This document shows positions 37,454-49,925 of a stretch of 64,000 nucleotides of DNA, piece by piece (position 1 is the first letter of the stretch; each line of letters opens with the position of its first letter). Origin of the DNA: Himantopus leucocephalus (Eukaryota; Chordata; Aves; Charadriiformes; Recurvirostridae); assembly GCA_003993805.1 (NCBI GenBank), contig RSEF01000001.1, positions 146,892,496 to 146,956,495 of the forward strand, in the 5' to 3' direction. Position numbers and translations under genes: made by a program. The notes under the pieces are model-generated. The model had not been told where the DNA came from. It made no database searches and saw nothing but the letters and a program-made list of their open reading frames with translations.

Positions 37454-40400
37454 GCATAACTGTAGTAGAGATATCATGCCCTGAGGGTCGGAGCAGTTAG
37501 TCCTGCTGAGCTCTTACACTGCTCCTTTGCAAAACTATTCTTCAGTTCCTCTGGTCTATAAGAAATCAACAGACCCAACTTTTCTCCCCCTTTCACCTTG
37601 CCAGGTCCCCCTTTCAGTTGCTGAAGGAAGCCAGATGTATCAAGTCTCTTATGGATCAATAAAATGAGCACTTAGAAGCCTGGACCATACAAGAGCTGGT
37701 TGTTCATGTGTTTCCTTGATCTTGTGCCATGACAGGGGTGTCTTCTCCAGGTGCCTTCCCTCCCTCAATAGTTTCTTTCCTACCATGCCTTGACTCTCCA
37801 TCTGCTCCAGCAAATGGCAAGACTCACAAGGCTTCCCGCAAACCCACTTTTTCAAGTCAGAGTTCCACTTCCAGGCATCATCTTCTGCCTCCTCACAAAC
37901 CTCCACACATTGCCATGCCTATTTAACTCAGGGACATATACACAATCCCTTGTTCAGAAATATCATGCACAAATGTTTTCCGTGATGGCTGGTTGTCTAC
38001 CAGAAGGCATTCTACAATAGCGGCTTTTGCCATAATATAATCAACGCATCTTGAACTTGAAATGCAACATGAAATGGAATGGGATACAGTGCTATCAGTA
38101 AGTGTTAAAATACTTTACTTGATTTGGTAAAATGTAACTTGGTAAAATGAAATACTGAATTGAAAACTAACCACAGCAGAGAAATGTTATGATATAATTC
38201 TAACTGTGACTTCGAAGAAAAAGACTTTAGGTACCATCACGCTAACAAGACAATGTCACTGTTTCTGAAAAGGGATGATTTGGGTCTTTTTTAAATTAGC
38301 TTTTGTGTGGATCAGTATCATTAGACCCTTGTTTTTCATCTTGCACTTTGCATAGCTCACTCCTGCATAGCGATGGGTCACCCTTCCGTGAGATTTAGAT
38401 TGCCAGTCTGGCTTGATTGCTCTTCATTCACTTGTGAGCATCACTAATAAAACACTCAGAAAGCTGTCTGGTTTGTGTGTCAGGGAATAGCTAGGTTCTT
38501 TTATTCTTGTTGACAGGCACTTACCTGTCTTTTTACCAGAATACCTGGAATGCCTTGTAACACACAAAGGAGATTTAAAAAAAAAAAAAAAAAAATAAAA
38601 AGGCCAGTCCAAAGGGAAGAGCTAGGAAAGAAAATTATGTGTAAGCAGTTGATGGTATTCAGAGATGTTCCCTTACTCAAGACTGGCAGAGTTGTGAATA
38701 CAAGTTGCTGCAAAACACAGAATAGGCTGGAGAGTTCATTGTCTCAGTTCCCAGAAATGTTAAGCTCAGGCACATACTGAAATGGTGAATCTTTATACTT
38801 CATGTTGAATGCGCACATGGATCTGACTGGGCCAAATGGTGTCCACTTCAGTTATGCAACTAGTCCAGTTAAATTCCACTGGGATACTGCCCAAAACATC
38901 AAGATGTGCCAGGATGAGCCTTCTGCTACAAAAAAAAAAAAAAAAAAAAAANGAAATAACAAAGTCAGCCCCAGCATTTACCTACTAGTGCAGCCTCATC
39001 CCATGCAGTATGTTCTTGATCAGAATTATAGATATGTGACACAGCTAAAAAATAATCAGTTCATTATTTTAATGGTAAATTACAGCAAATCAGACTCTGA
39101 GGGGGTTATGGAGCCACTAATTATATCTGCCAGAGGGAAAGCAAATAGTACTTAGAAAGCATTAAATCAAATGTGCTCTTGAGGCTGCAGTTGTGAGCCC
39201 TTGTTCTTACAGAATGCTTTAAATTAAGGCATAAAGGCTCACCAGATTCTGTAGGATTTTATTTTAAGCTAAAATTAATTTCCTTTTTTAAATGAAGAAA
39301 TCTATTCAAAACTAGACTTGTTACATTAATATTATTACATTTAGTGTTACTAGTATTAACTACTATTAATAAAGTGCATGGGATCTGCTAGAGCCAGAAA
39401 TTAATTTCTTACTCATACATCTCTCTTCTGTGGTTCGTGCCAAAACCCCACGTCAGTCTGCCACCACAGCCTGCCATTCAGCTGATAGCAGTGCCTCCAC
39501 AATCTGTTCTTTCTTCATGTATTGCACAGGGTTGGCTGCGACCACATCCAAATCAATAGCATTTATGCTTATTCCAGGCCCTCAGGCCCACGCACAGTGC
39601 AGAAGTCACTAAGGCAGACCAGGCCATCAAAAGTAGCTCTGATGAAAGCAGGGCTTTCCTGAAGTGGCCATGGATCCATCCTTGCCCAGCCTTCTTGCCA
39701 ACAGAATTCAGTTTTGGGCTCACATGGACCAGTGAGCACAGAGCAGATCCAGACAGTATAACTAGGCCAGGTAAGGCTAATGCAAAGAGGCACTACAAGT
39801 CATCATGGTACCAGGAGTCACCAGGACAGACACACGGGCAGGTTGTCTCTTCTTGAGGACACTGGGCAAGATTTAGGGCAGTGGCTGGCAACGTATTCTA
39901 GATGAATGCCAAGATTCCTGGCCTGGAATTAAGGTCGTTTGTCCTTAAGAGAGAAGAGACATAGGTAACAACATCAACCTCAATGTCATCCCATGAAAGC
40001 TGGCTCCAGTATCTGTGGGAATTTTACTACTGGCTTCAACAGCAGCTGGGAGAGTTGCCACTGTTCCTGTCAAAGAAAACTGAAACTTTGGTCTGGTTAT
40101 TGAGAAACTCTAATGTAAGACACATCATTCTGGGTCTCAGAACTCTTAATATGCTAATTTCCCATTGATTCCTTGATAAATCAATAAAGTCAAAAATCCT
40201 CAGTAACCCTCCCCTTTTAATTATCAGACAGTGACATAATGTATTAAGTCTATTGACTCACAGTAGTGGGTTGCATAATGGAAATGTCCTTGGAAATGCA
40301 TGCCTTTGTACCCTTCATGTTTCCCCATTGTAACTCCATAGATTTATACATCATCAATGTGCTATTTCGGGCTAATATATTGCAAGGACATTGGGGTGGG

Positions 40401-41310
40401 GGCAGTTTATCAATGACTTTTTGTCCTCCCTTTTGTCATTAGTGCTATTTAAGAAGGCAAGCTATTTCTGTCAGGAGCTTCCTATAAATGTAATGGATTT
40501 TACATATAACCATAATAGTGCAGTATTATGCCTGTCCCTTCCTTGTATTAATTATGATCATATTTGCATTCAGGATGCAACCTTATCTGAATCCAATGCA
40601 AATTACTGTCTTTGAAGGAGAAAAGCTCTAGCACAGCAATTGTTAGAGCTGTCCCTGGAGGTAATATGACATTATTGCTTGTGCTACCAAAGGGCCAGAG
40701 CAAATACCTTTCTTGATCCACACAAATATATCTCGATCTCTGGAAATGGAAAATGTGCACTGTAATGTAGATTTTGGGGTTAGTCTAACTTTCTCTTTTT
40801 TTTTTGCCTGTACATTACCTCGCTGGCATTCAGTCAGTATTATGTAAGACCATAACCAGATTCATTTGAGCATATCTTCCTTTTCAAATCAGTAAAAATA
40901 GGCAGTAAACCATTTTTCATACATATTACTTTTACTAGAAGAGATTTAATACTTATTCCTTTGACTGGGATCTTTCCAGAATAACCTGGTATTTTTCATC
41001 TACCTACCTCACAAGTGACAGATACATAAGCCTTTGCTATTTCCTGGGCTCCTAAGCTAGCAACATTAATTCTCAAAAGCGCCAGCTCTGGGAAGAACTG
41101 GAAAAGCACTTAAGTACATTCTTAAAGCCCAGTTATTCAGTGAGATTAAAAGTATGGCTTATGTCCATTTCTATAAGAAAGAATTAACTCCAACTTCAAG
41201 ACCAGATAACGGTGTGTGCTTGTGTGTGACCAATTAACAGACTATTTCTCCTATTTAAAGCACATGCATAAGAGCCCTGCTAAATCTTGACCTTTGAATC
41301 ATATGTGTAC
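37454..41310. other. Spacer, no gene recognised
   Basis: No recognisable exon or transposon. It contains A19 at 38577-38595 and A22 at 38930-38951 with a single N at 38952. A less AT-rich patch at 39420-39830 has no identifiable feature. Confidence 0.5.
38930..38952 (+). repeat. Poly(A) tract of 22 nt ending at a single N
   Basis: A22 at 38930-38951 abuts a single N. As at 25152 and 57675, the N marks a contig join at a homopolymer, so the tract length and the sequence continuity are uncertain. Confidence 0.9.
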
Positions 41311-43079
41311 CAGAAGACCAAGGTCCTGCCTGGAAATGTGACTGTCCATGACTTGGTCATCCAGGACATGGAGAAGGCTGAGGTACTCAATGACTTCTTT
41401 GCTTCAGTCTTCACTAGTAAGGGCTCTAACCACACCACCCAAGTCACAGAAGGCAAAGGCAGGGACTGGGAGAATGAGGAACCACCCACTGTAGGAGAAG
41501 AGCAGGTTCGAGACCAGCTAAGGAACCTGAAGGTGCACAAGTCCATGGGACTTGATGAGATTCATCCGCACGTCCTAAGGGAACTAGCAGATGAAGTTGC
41601 CTAGCCACTATCCATCATATTTGAGAAGTCATGGCAATCTGGTGAAGTTCCCACTGACTGAAAAAGGGGAAACAACACCCCCATTTTTAAAAAGGGTAAA
41701 AAGGAAGACCTGGGGAACTACAGGCTGGTCAGTCTCAGCTTTGTGCCCAACAAGATCATGGAGCAGATCCTCCTAGGAACTCTGCTAAGGCACATGGAAA
41801 AGAAGGAGGTCGTCAGTGGCAGCCAACTTCACTAAGGGCAAGTCATGCCTGACAAATCTGGTGGCCTTCTACGATGGCGTTACAGCATTGGTGGATAAGA
41901 GGAGAGCAACAAACATCATCTACTGGGACTCATGCAAAGCATTTGATACTGTCCCGCATGACATCTTTGTCTCTAAACTGGAGAGACATGGATTGGATGG
42001 ATGGACCACTCATTGGACAAGGAACTGGCTGGATGACCGCACACAAAAGGTTGCTGTCAACGGCTCAATGTCTAAGTGGAGAGCAGTGACAACTGGTGTT
42101 CACCAGGGGTCGGTACTGGGACCGGTGCTGTTCAGCATCTTTGTTTGAGACATGGATGTTGGGATTGTGTGCACCCTCAGCAAGTTTGCCAACAACACCA
42201 AGCTGTGAGGTGTGGTCAACATGCTGGAGGGAAGGGATGCCATCCATCCAGGACCTAGACAGCCCTGAGGGGTGGGCTCTTGCAAACCTCATGAAGTTCA
42301 ACAAGGCCAAGTTGAACAAGGCCTACACCTGTGTCGGCGTAATCCCATGTGCAAATACAGGCTGGGTGGAGGATGGATTGAGAGCAACCCTGAGGAGAGG
42401 GACTTGAGGATGTTGGTGGATGAGAAACTCAACATGATCTGGCAATGTCCGCTCATAGCCCAGAAAGCCAACTGCATCTTGGGCCACATCAAAAGAAGTG
42501 TGGCCAGCTTGTTGAGGGAGATGATTCTGCCTCTCTGCTTGGCTCTCGTGAGACCCCACACAGAATACTGTGTCCAGCTCTGGAGCCCCCAACATAAGAA
42601 TTACACGGACCGGGTCCAGAAGGGAGCCATAAAGATGATCAGAGGCCTGGAGCACCTCTCCTATGAAGACAGGCTGAGAGACTTAGGGTTGTTTACCCTG
42701 AAAAGAGAAGGCTCTGGGGAGACCTTATAGCAGCTTTCCAGTATCTGAAGGGCGCCTGTAAGAAAGCTGGAGAGGGACTTTTTAGAAGCGCATGTAATAA
42801 TAAGACAAGAGGTAATGGCTTCAAACTGGAAGAGGGAATATTTAGATTAGATATTATGAAGAAATTCTTTACTGTCAGGGTAGTGAGGCATTGGAACAGG
42901 TTGCCTAGGGAAGTTGTGGAGGCCCCCATCCCTGGAAGTGTTCAAGGTCAGGCTGGATGGGGCTTTGAGCAACCTGGTCTAGTGGGAGGTGTCCCTGCCT
43001 ATGGCAGGGAGGTTGGAACTAGATGATCTTTAAGGTCCCTTCCAACCTAAACCATTCTATGATTCTATGATTCTATGAT
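41311..43079 (+). mobile_element. CR1 LINE, reverse transcriptase to 3' end, inactive
   Basis: About 1.77 kb of CR1. It starts just before the RT domain ([16 protein letters not shown] near 41367) and includes RT block [10 protein letters not shown] with its aspartate intact (codon 41945-41947). The motif [13 protein letters not shown] follows near 42098. The catalytic box reads FANNTKL: both aspartates are asparagine, codons 42191-42196. Next come the C-terminal [18 protein letters not shown] region and a 3' UTR ending in three attctatg octamers at 43054-43077. In-frame TGA stops at 42146 and 42206 and several frameshifts prevent expression. The left boundary is uncertain by about 30 bp. Its protein signature ([16 protein letters not shown]) matches the subfamily of the copy at 18359-20580. 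Confidence 0.97.
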
Positions 43080-44864
43080 GCTAACTGCTGAAATAAGCAA
43101 ATCAGAAGGTCACTGACTTCAAAAGTATATAGCTTCATAAATTTTTTCTGTTTCATAAAAGAGATGTGCATAGGCTATGCAAAACTTAAAAAAATCCAGT
43201 ATTTCTGCAATCTTTGCCCTTCAAATGAAAAGCCAAAAGAAAATCTGAAAAAAAAAAACCCAAACAAAGTAGAGATTTGTCTTCTCCAGAGGCGATTTAT
43301 TCTTTTCTTCACTAGGACATTTTTTGGAAATGGGCAAAGAGTTCTTGACACTTCATTAAAGAATTATGTACTGTGATGTTTACAATTAAAAACTGGGCAA
43401 ATTCTGAGAGAAAATATTAGAAATATGTCCAGTGATATTGCTTTGTGTAAGCTGAAGATCATCCCACTACAGATCTCTGATTTCCAAGAGCAAATTGCGA
43501 TACATTACGTGTCAGGGCATTGAGGGCACCAATAGGGCCTGAGTACCTGCTCCCTATCGTCACCATCACCACCTTTCACAGGCTCAGAAGTCCCATTTCA
43601 AACCAGCATGGAGCCATCCACCTTTGCTCCAGTGATGCCCCAGCAGTGCAGGTCCCTCAGGGAGTGGCCAGCCCTCACTGCCCCCTGACAGCAAGCAGGC
43701 AGAGCTGGCAACAATTAGATTCTGAAGTTGTACGTGTGTCTGCTGCATGCTGCACACCTGTCTATCAGATCAGTTTCTAAAATGGTACCCCTCTTTTGCC
43801 ACTCTCATGAAGCATCAGAAAATGTTCAGTTGGTAAGGACCTCATGGTGCTCTGATGTACCTTTGTAAGCTTACACCTGAGGGACAGATCCTGAGGACAC
43901 CAATTCAATATCTTCACAATATCATTGGAGTTTTCCAGCTGCTTTTTAACCATTAAGGCTCCATTCATAAGCTCATCACTTAATGAAAGAAAAAAGTCAA
44001 AAGGCAAAAAATTGTTTCAGAAAATGATATAGATGTATCTGTACTGATTGATAATAACAGTTTTCAAACATTTTTAAGAAAAAACCCTGATTTTTTCATA
44101 TGTATATACAGAGAAAGACAAGCACACGCAGAAAATATACAAGCATAGTCAAGTGGACTCAGACTTTCTTTCCCAAACAACAAACCAGGCTGCTTGAGGC
44201 TTTTCAAATTCAGTCAGATGCCCTTTGCGTTGCACAGCTTCCCGGACCCATCTGTACAAGCTTCTGTCACACAGCCATCCTCAAAGTGCATGTATTAAAA
44301 TTTAAGCTAGGTTGTTTACAAAATAGTTCCAAGACTGTCCCTTTGTGGAAGTACTGGTTTGCAGAACATCTGTTGCTTTCAATAGTCAATACAGAGCCAT
44401 TTGTTTCATCTGAAAGCAATGGCATTTCCCTGTGCTATAACCATGCTCCCATGAATCAAAGGAGATATGTTAAGACCATTCAGCCATTATTAATCTTTTA
44501 TCTGGGGACTCTGTCTTTCTCTGATCACATATTTATCTGCATTAATTTTGGCTTGATTTTTAATAGCATGTTCTCTGTGATGATTTCCACTGAATAGGCA
44601 GACACTCGGAATCTGAATGGGTAGAACGGCTCAGTGCGGATTTATCAGTGCTTTTGGCTTCATTTCTGTATGTCCAAGTTGATCCATTGTGTTGAAAGAG
44701 CAAATAACTAGCAACTGTGTCAGCTTCCCTTTGGCTAGCATCAATTTCTCTGAAAAGGAGTTTCAGCAAGCAATGCCAACCTGGCCCATAGTGGTTTACT
44801 CCTGTTTTTCTAGAGACTTGCTCTTTTTTTCTCTTTCAAGTTTTGTTGGTGTTAGTCAGAATTC

Positions 44865-44891
44865 AATATAAACCTAGACAAGGTTTATATT
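44865..44891. other. Perfect 11-bp inverted repeat (hairpin)
   Basis: Left arm AATATAAACCT (44865-44875), 5-nt loop AGACA, right arm AGGTTTATATT (44881-44891). All 11 pairs match. The stem is AU-rich and short, below the size of a microRNA precursor, and I see no host gene around it. Confidence 0.85.
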
Positions 44892-45878
44892 AAGTATTAC
44901 TTAAGTTACATCACTGCAAAGACAAGGCAGACTAAGGGTCAGGTGTGCAAAACATGATTCAAAAGCATTCTTGCTGAGATCTTTTATTTAGAGATTTCTT
45001 TCTTATCCATATCACATCTCCAGAAAGCAGCAGGATTACTGAAGATGTTGGAAAAACATGAAAATAAAGGCTTGATTTTTCTCTTGGACAAGTTTGTAGA
45101 GAAAGTTCTGTTCTTCTTCCACTACAATGTAGTTTCTTCAGGTCTCCAGTGAACTTACATTGCATGAGAACACCTTGCTGTTGTGCTGAAACACGGTACC
45201 GAATTAGGCATTTAAGAAATGCTAATAGATTGTGCATTTTAGCTTTTTTGCAGACCTAGACTATTAAAGGCACAAAAATGGTATTAAGGCAGTGGTCACA
45301 CAAATAGAATAATGAAATAAGGGCCTTTAAAAGCCACATTTCAAGCACGCACTTACATTAGTTTGAAGGATTCTTGCTGCTGTAGTATTTTCTGCTCACT
45401 TGACTTCACAATGGAAATCCTGGTAATCATCATTCATTTCAGCTGCCCCAGTCATTTCACCTGAAGCATAGAAATTGTTCTGCTTGTTCTCTCATGCACA
45501 TATCAGACTGTAGAGGTTGTGAAAGGGGTGCGGTGTGATTCCATCAGTAAAGAAGAAAAAATAAGATACCTGGAAGGAAACCTGAGTCACTTCTTGATTG
45601 GAACAAATGCTAAAAATATGTAATTTCCACCAGCCAATAATTTGGAAGAAAAACAGCCCATGAAGATTCTCTTTCAATTTGTGATTTTTAATATTTGTTT
45701 CTAAACTACTACAATTTAAAACAAGTAAGGTCATTTTTCTCTTTGGAATCTGAAAGCAGGAAGACTGCTATTTCATAGATATATTTCTTGAAACATTTTT
45801 TCCAATGACAAAAACTATCAAAGCCAACTCACACCAGTATCCTTCTTGAAATGTCAGCAAGAAAATCAGTGAAAACAG

Positions 45879-45916
45879 TTTTGCAGTTTTCAATATTTTT
45901 TTTTGCAGTTTTCAAT
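45879..45916 (+). repeat. 16-bp direct repeat
   Basis: TTTTGCAGTTTTCAAT occurs at 45879-45894 and again at 45901-45916, separated by 6 bp of A/T sequence. It is a local slippage-type duplication with no recognised function. Confidence 0.85.
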
Positions 45917-47769
45917 TTTATTTGGAAAAAAAACACTAGCTGGATTCCCTTCTTGACAGTACCTCAACTTCTATATGCTCTAGATTCATCAAAACACCCG
46001 TTAGTAAATACCATTTTCCAGAGGGAAGAGATTAATCCGAGGGAGATGGCATGCAAAGCCGATTCCCACTTTGTGTAGCACATATAGTGGTTGGCTACAA
46101 ATGTAGTCTCCATTTTCTCATGAGCACAGATGGCATCTCTCATGGATGTGAGTAGGGTTGAGGATGCAACATAATGAATATTGGAGCATTCATCCTTCCT
46201 GAACAGCAGCCATTCACTGACTGCCTGTGAAATGATTTAGCTTTTCAACTACTTTCACAGAGCAGCACCTCGCAGGCATCGTACAGGCCAGCATTTAGCA
46301 GATGCAGTGTAGTGCAGGTACACTGGGACCAGTGAGCTCCCGAAAACAGTCACAGAAAATCCCAAGACACAGACTGTGGTTCTGGGCATGTTCAAATCAG
46401 TTAGTTAATGAAGCTGAGCACTGCAAAGCTTCAGCATTTCAGAATTCTGAAAGCAAAATGACCAAAAGCTCTTTCACTCCTGTTTATCCATTCAAAAAGT
46501 TATTTTTTTTTCTAACTTAGAAAAGTCCAAAAAGTCAGTGGCTTTCTCTGTGAAGCTTTATTTTTCAGCTGAGACCCAGTGGCATAGGTGCAAACTGAAT
46601 TAAAGGCTAGTAGGAGGAATGAATTGTCTTCATGTTATAACCATTTGGATTTGTAGCTACAGAGGGCCTTCCTGAGAGGAAAAAAGGCAACTTAATTTAT
46701 GATTCATCATATTATTATGAAAATGGGGAGAGAAAGAAAGTGAGAGCTTGTTCATTTTTCAGACTTCCATTGGCAACTTTATTTTGTTGTAAATACATCT
46801 CCTTCTTACATCTGGCTCAGAAACCAGCTTGTTAAGTGCTCAAAGTTGCTGTAGGGTAGAGAAACCTGTAGGTTATAAAGAAAGAAGCCCTTGTGGGTTT
46901 CTGTGGTTGCCAGGAATAACAAAGCTAGAAAAATAGATCTCTTAGGGTAGGGTTGAGGTTGAGAAAGTATTCCCTTCTAGGTACAAATATGAGGTTGCTT
47001 TACTTTTAAAAATCACAAATATATGGGGATTTCTGAGCATTTGTAACAAAAGGTCATCAGTAATCTTTAGGAAAGTTATCTAATATTTTACACTGTAGAG
47101 CTACTATACAAGTAGCATTACTGATTCTCCATCTGGATGAACAAGTTCACAGAGAAAGATTTACAGAAATTGAACAAGATAACCACCTTCAGTACCCTGT
47201 AGCAATCTATAAATCCAGAAACTGATTTTATATGTGTGTGGTTTGGGTGTTGTTTTTTTTCTCCCTCAGTATTCATCCTTCACCTTAAAGGCCACTGTCA
47301 AGTGCTTTGAATTTTTTGCTATCTGTAGGAGTTGTTAAAGCTAACTTCAGGGTTACTGCTTTAAACACCTCATGCTGGAAAATCTCTCATTTCCTTATCT
47401 CATTATATTTTCACTCCAATTTCCATTGATTAAGTGCATACTGATCCTTAATTAACGGAAGCATCTTTATTGGAGTGAGCAACATGGTTTCTAGACAGGT
47501 GAGGATTAGTTGGGTTTTCCCCAAAACACTATTTAAAGTTGAATTCTTCTTGTCATAATAGAAACACCTTAAAAGTTTATTCTCATGGATAAAATGATAC
47601 GATGAATAAAAAAATAAAATATGTGATGAATGAAAAAATAAGCCAATAGCCAAGGAAATTAGCTGGGTAAGTAGCAAAGTTTAAAAACTACTGAAGTGCA
47701 GTTGGTCTTATTGAGAAGACAGAAATCTGACCCAAGAGAAGTCAATTGGGAAAATAGCAATCCACCACT

Positions 47770-48640
47770 GACAATGTGCAGGAAAGATAGAAGAGCAAAG
47801 AGGGAATATGGAGAATAATTGCCAGATGTAACACAAACCTGATTAAGTTCTCTAGCTATTACAAAAACAGGAAGTCGTGAGTGAATTAGTAAATCCCAAG
47901 ACAAGATGAACAAAAAGTAAGAAGAAGGAACAATGGAAATAAACTAAAAGAATTCTTTGAAGAATCCCTTCCTGCCATTTCACAACAAAATTATACACTT
48001 ACTAATCCAGGATCAGAAATTTCTAGTAGTGAAGGTAGGCCACAAACAGAGACTCAAGATGAACAGAAGTGTAAGAAGAGAAGCTGGAACAAATTGGCAA
48101 ATAGAATGGCAACTACTCACTAGGACTGGCTGGTACCTATCCAAAAACTCTGCAGGTGCTGAAGACGGAAGGGATTTAACAGCTAATGAAATATGCATTC
48201 TCTGGTTAAAATGAGCAGCTATATTGGTGGCCTGCAGGGTAGCAAATGTTCTAGGTCTAAAAAAGGTGGTAGGGATCTGGGGAATTACAGATCACAGAGC
48301 TTTATTTCACTATCAGTTAATCTGTCAAAACAATAATTAAAAATAGTCTTTTAAAACAAACAGTCTTATAAAACACCTCAAGGAACATGACAGGACCAAT
48401 GTATGGTAGAACCCCGTATCTTTAATATGCATAAAATCACTGAAAGAAGATGAGAGTGGTGAGGCAGGAAAATTTGCAGATGGCAGAAAATTATTTAATT
48501 TGGCAAGATCAGAGAAGATTGTAAGGTGTTCTGCAGGGACCTCATAAAGATGTGCTAGTAAGAATGATAATGTCTAAAAATCAGTACTGGCTGATATCCA
48601 GGAGCAACTACTGAAACGACCAGCTAAACTATTTGCATGT
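47770..48640 (+). mobile_element. Very old CR1/L3-like LINE remnant (reverse transcriptase region)
   Basis: A collinear but heavily decayed piece of an old CR1-clade LINE of the type shared across amniotes (L3-like), distinct from the avian CR1 copies here. Recognisable parts in order are GGAATATGGAGAATAATTGC near 47800 and ACAAAAACAGGAAG near 47863 (pre-RT linker). Next is GTAGCAAATGTT near 48240, then AAAAAAGG and GGGATCTGGGGAATTACAGA near 48270, the DLGNYR motif of RT. The catalytic box KFADGRKLF is at 48470-48496, with the second aspartate replaced by glycine, followed by CTGCAGGGACCTCATAAAGATG near 48525. No frame is intact. A possible 3' segment continues to about 48830, with GTTTAAGGCATAGAGC and ACCACCAGGAGCTAG, but I am less sure of it. 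The family name rests on memory of the consensus. Confidence 0.72.
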
Positions 48641-48865
48641 ATAGTTACCCTGAGCAATTTGCTCACCCAAATTGATTTTGGAGCCAAGAAATCTACAGGA
48701 TTTTTTTATTTAATGAAAGTCTGTATACAGTATGAAAGAAAGGATAATAAGATCTTATGGTTTAAGGCATAGAGCAATTATTAACCACCAGGAGCTAGAA
48801 AGCAGTAATCTTTGTAGTAAGTCTTCGTCCCTCTTCAAGAAGCACAAGCAGGAAGATCCAGATAG

Positions 48866-49925
48866 CTAACTAAAGGCTGGTCAGTCCCTGGGAAGATGAC
48901 GGAGCAAACTGTTGTCATCAGAGGTGCAAAGTCCAGCTGGCCACAGTAAACAGCAGCATCCCTCCGGAGTGGACTCTGGAGCCCGTGTTGTTTAATGTCT
49001 TCTCCACCAATCCCTATGGCAGGACAGAGTGCATTCTTAGCAAGTGTGCAGGCAACATTAAATCAGGAAGAACGGTCAATATGCTGGAAGGCAGAGTTGC
49101 TACTCAGAGAGACCAGGACAGGCTGGAGAAATGGGCAAACAGGAACCTTATGAAGTTCAACAAAAATGTATGCAAGATCTGGGATGGAATAACCCCATGC
49201 AACAGTGCAGACAGTGAGGAGATTGTCTGGAAGGCAGCTCTCTAGATAAGGACCTGCAAGTCTCAGTAGGCAACAAGCTGGACGTGGAACAGCAGTGTGC
49301 CCTAGCAGCAAAGAAGGCCAATTGCATCCTTAAATGTATTAGTCAAGATTGTGGCCAGCAGGTCGAGGGAGATGATTATTCCCCTCTGTTGAGCACTGGT
49401 GAGACATATCTGAGGTGCTAGGTCCAGTTCTGGACTCCCAGTGCAAGAAAGACATGGACATACTGGAGCAGGTCCAGCAAAGGGCCACCAAGCTGATCAG
49501 GGACTGGAGCACGTGACATAGGAGGACAGAGAGAGAGAGCTGACTTTGTTCTTCCTGGAGATAACAACAATCAGGGGAGACCTGTATTGCTGCCTACAGC
49601 TACCTGATCAGAAGATACAGAGAAGGTGGAGCCAGACTCTTCTCAGAGGCGCACAGCATTAGGAAAAAGGCAATGGGCACAACTTGGAGCATGGGAAATT
49701 CCAATTACATATAAGGAAAAATATTTTTACCACAAGAGTGGTCAAATACTGGAACCAGTGTCCAGAGAGGTTGTGGGATCTCCATCCTTGGAGATGTTCA
49801 AGACTTGACTAGACACGTCCCTAAGCAACCAGGTCTAATTAGACATCCTTTGAGCAATGAATTGGATTAGATGACCTCCAGAGGTCTCTTCCAACCTAAA
49901 TTATTCTATGTTTCTGCGATTCTAA
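48866..49925 (+). mobile_element. Old avian CR1 LINE, reverse transcriptase C-terminus to 3' end
   Basis: Starts with CR1 RT sequence (AGGCTGGTCAGT, CCTGGGAAGATGACGGAGCA) near 48866 and jumps by an internal deletion to the region before the catalytic box. That box is eroded to KCAGNIK (49042-49062), with both aspartates lost at codons 49051-49056. CR1 motifs NLMKFNK, LEQVQQRATKLI-like sequence and a 3' UTR with GATGACCTCCAGAGGTC and CTTCCAACC follow. It ends in decayed octamers at about 49925. It is more divergent than the copies at 36 and 42 kb. It follows almost directly on the ancient LINE remnant. Confidence 0.9.

Larger units (their letters stand above)
43080..47769. other. Spacer, no gene recognised
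   Basis: AT-rich sequence without a recognisable element or exon. It holds a perfect 11-bp inverted repeat at 44865-44891 and a 16-bp direct repeat at 45879-45916. An ATG-started frame of 165 codons at 44100-44597 has no recognisable motif and is probably chance. Confidence 0.5.

Noticed and set aside
44100..44597. 165-codon ATG frame on the plus strand
   Set aside because: No recognisable domain, no promoter or splice context, and such lengths are reachable by chance in 64 kb of six-frame sequence.
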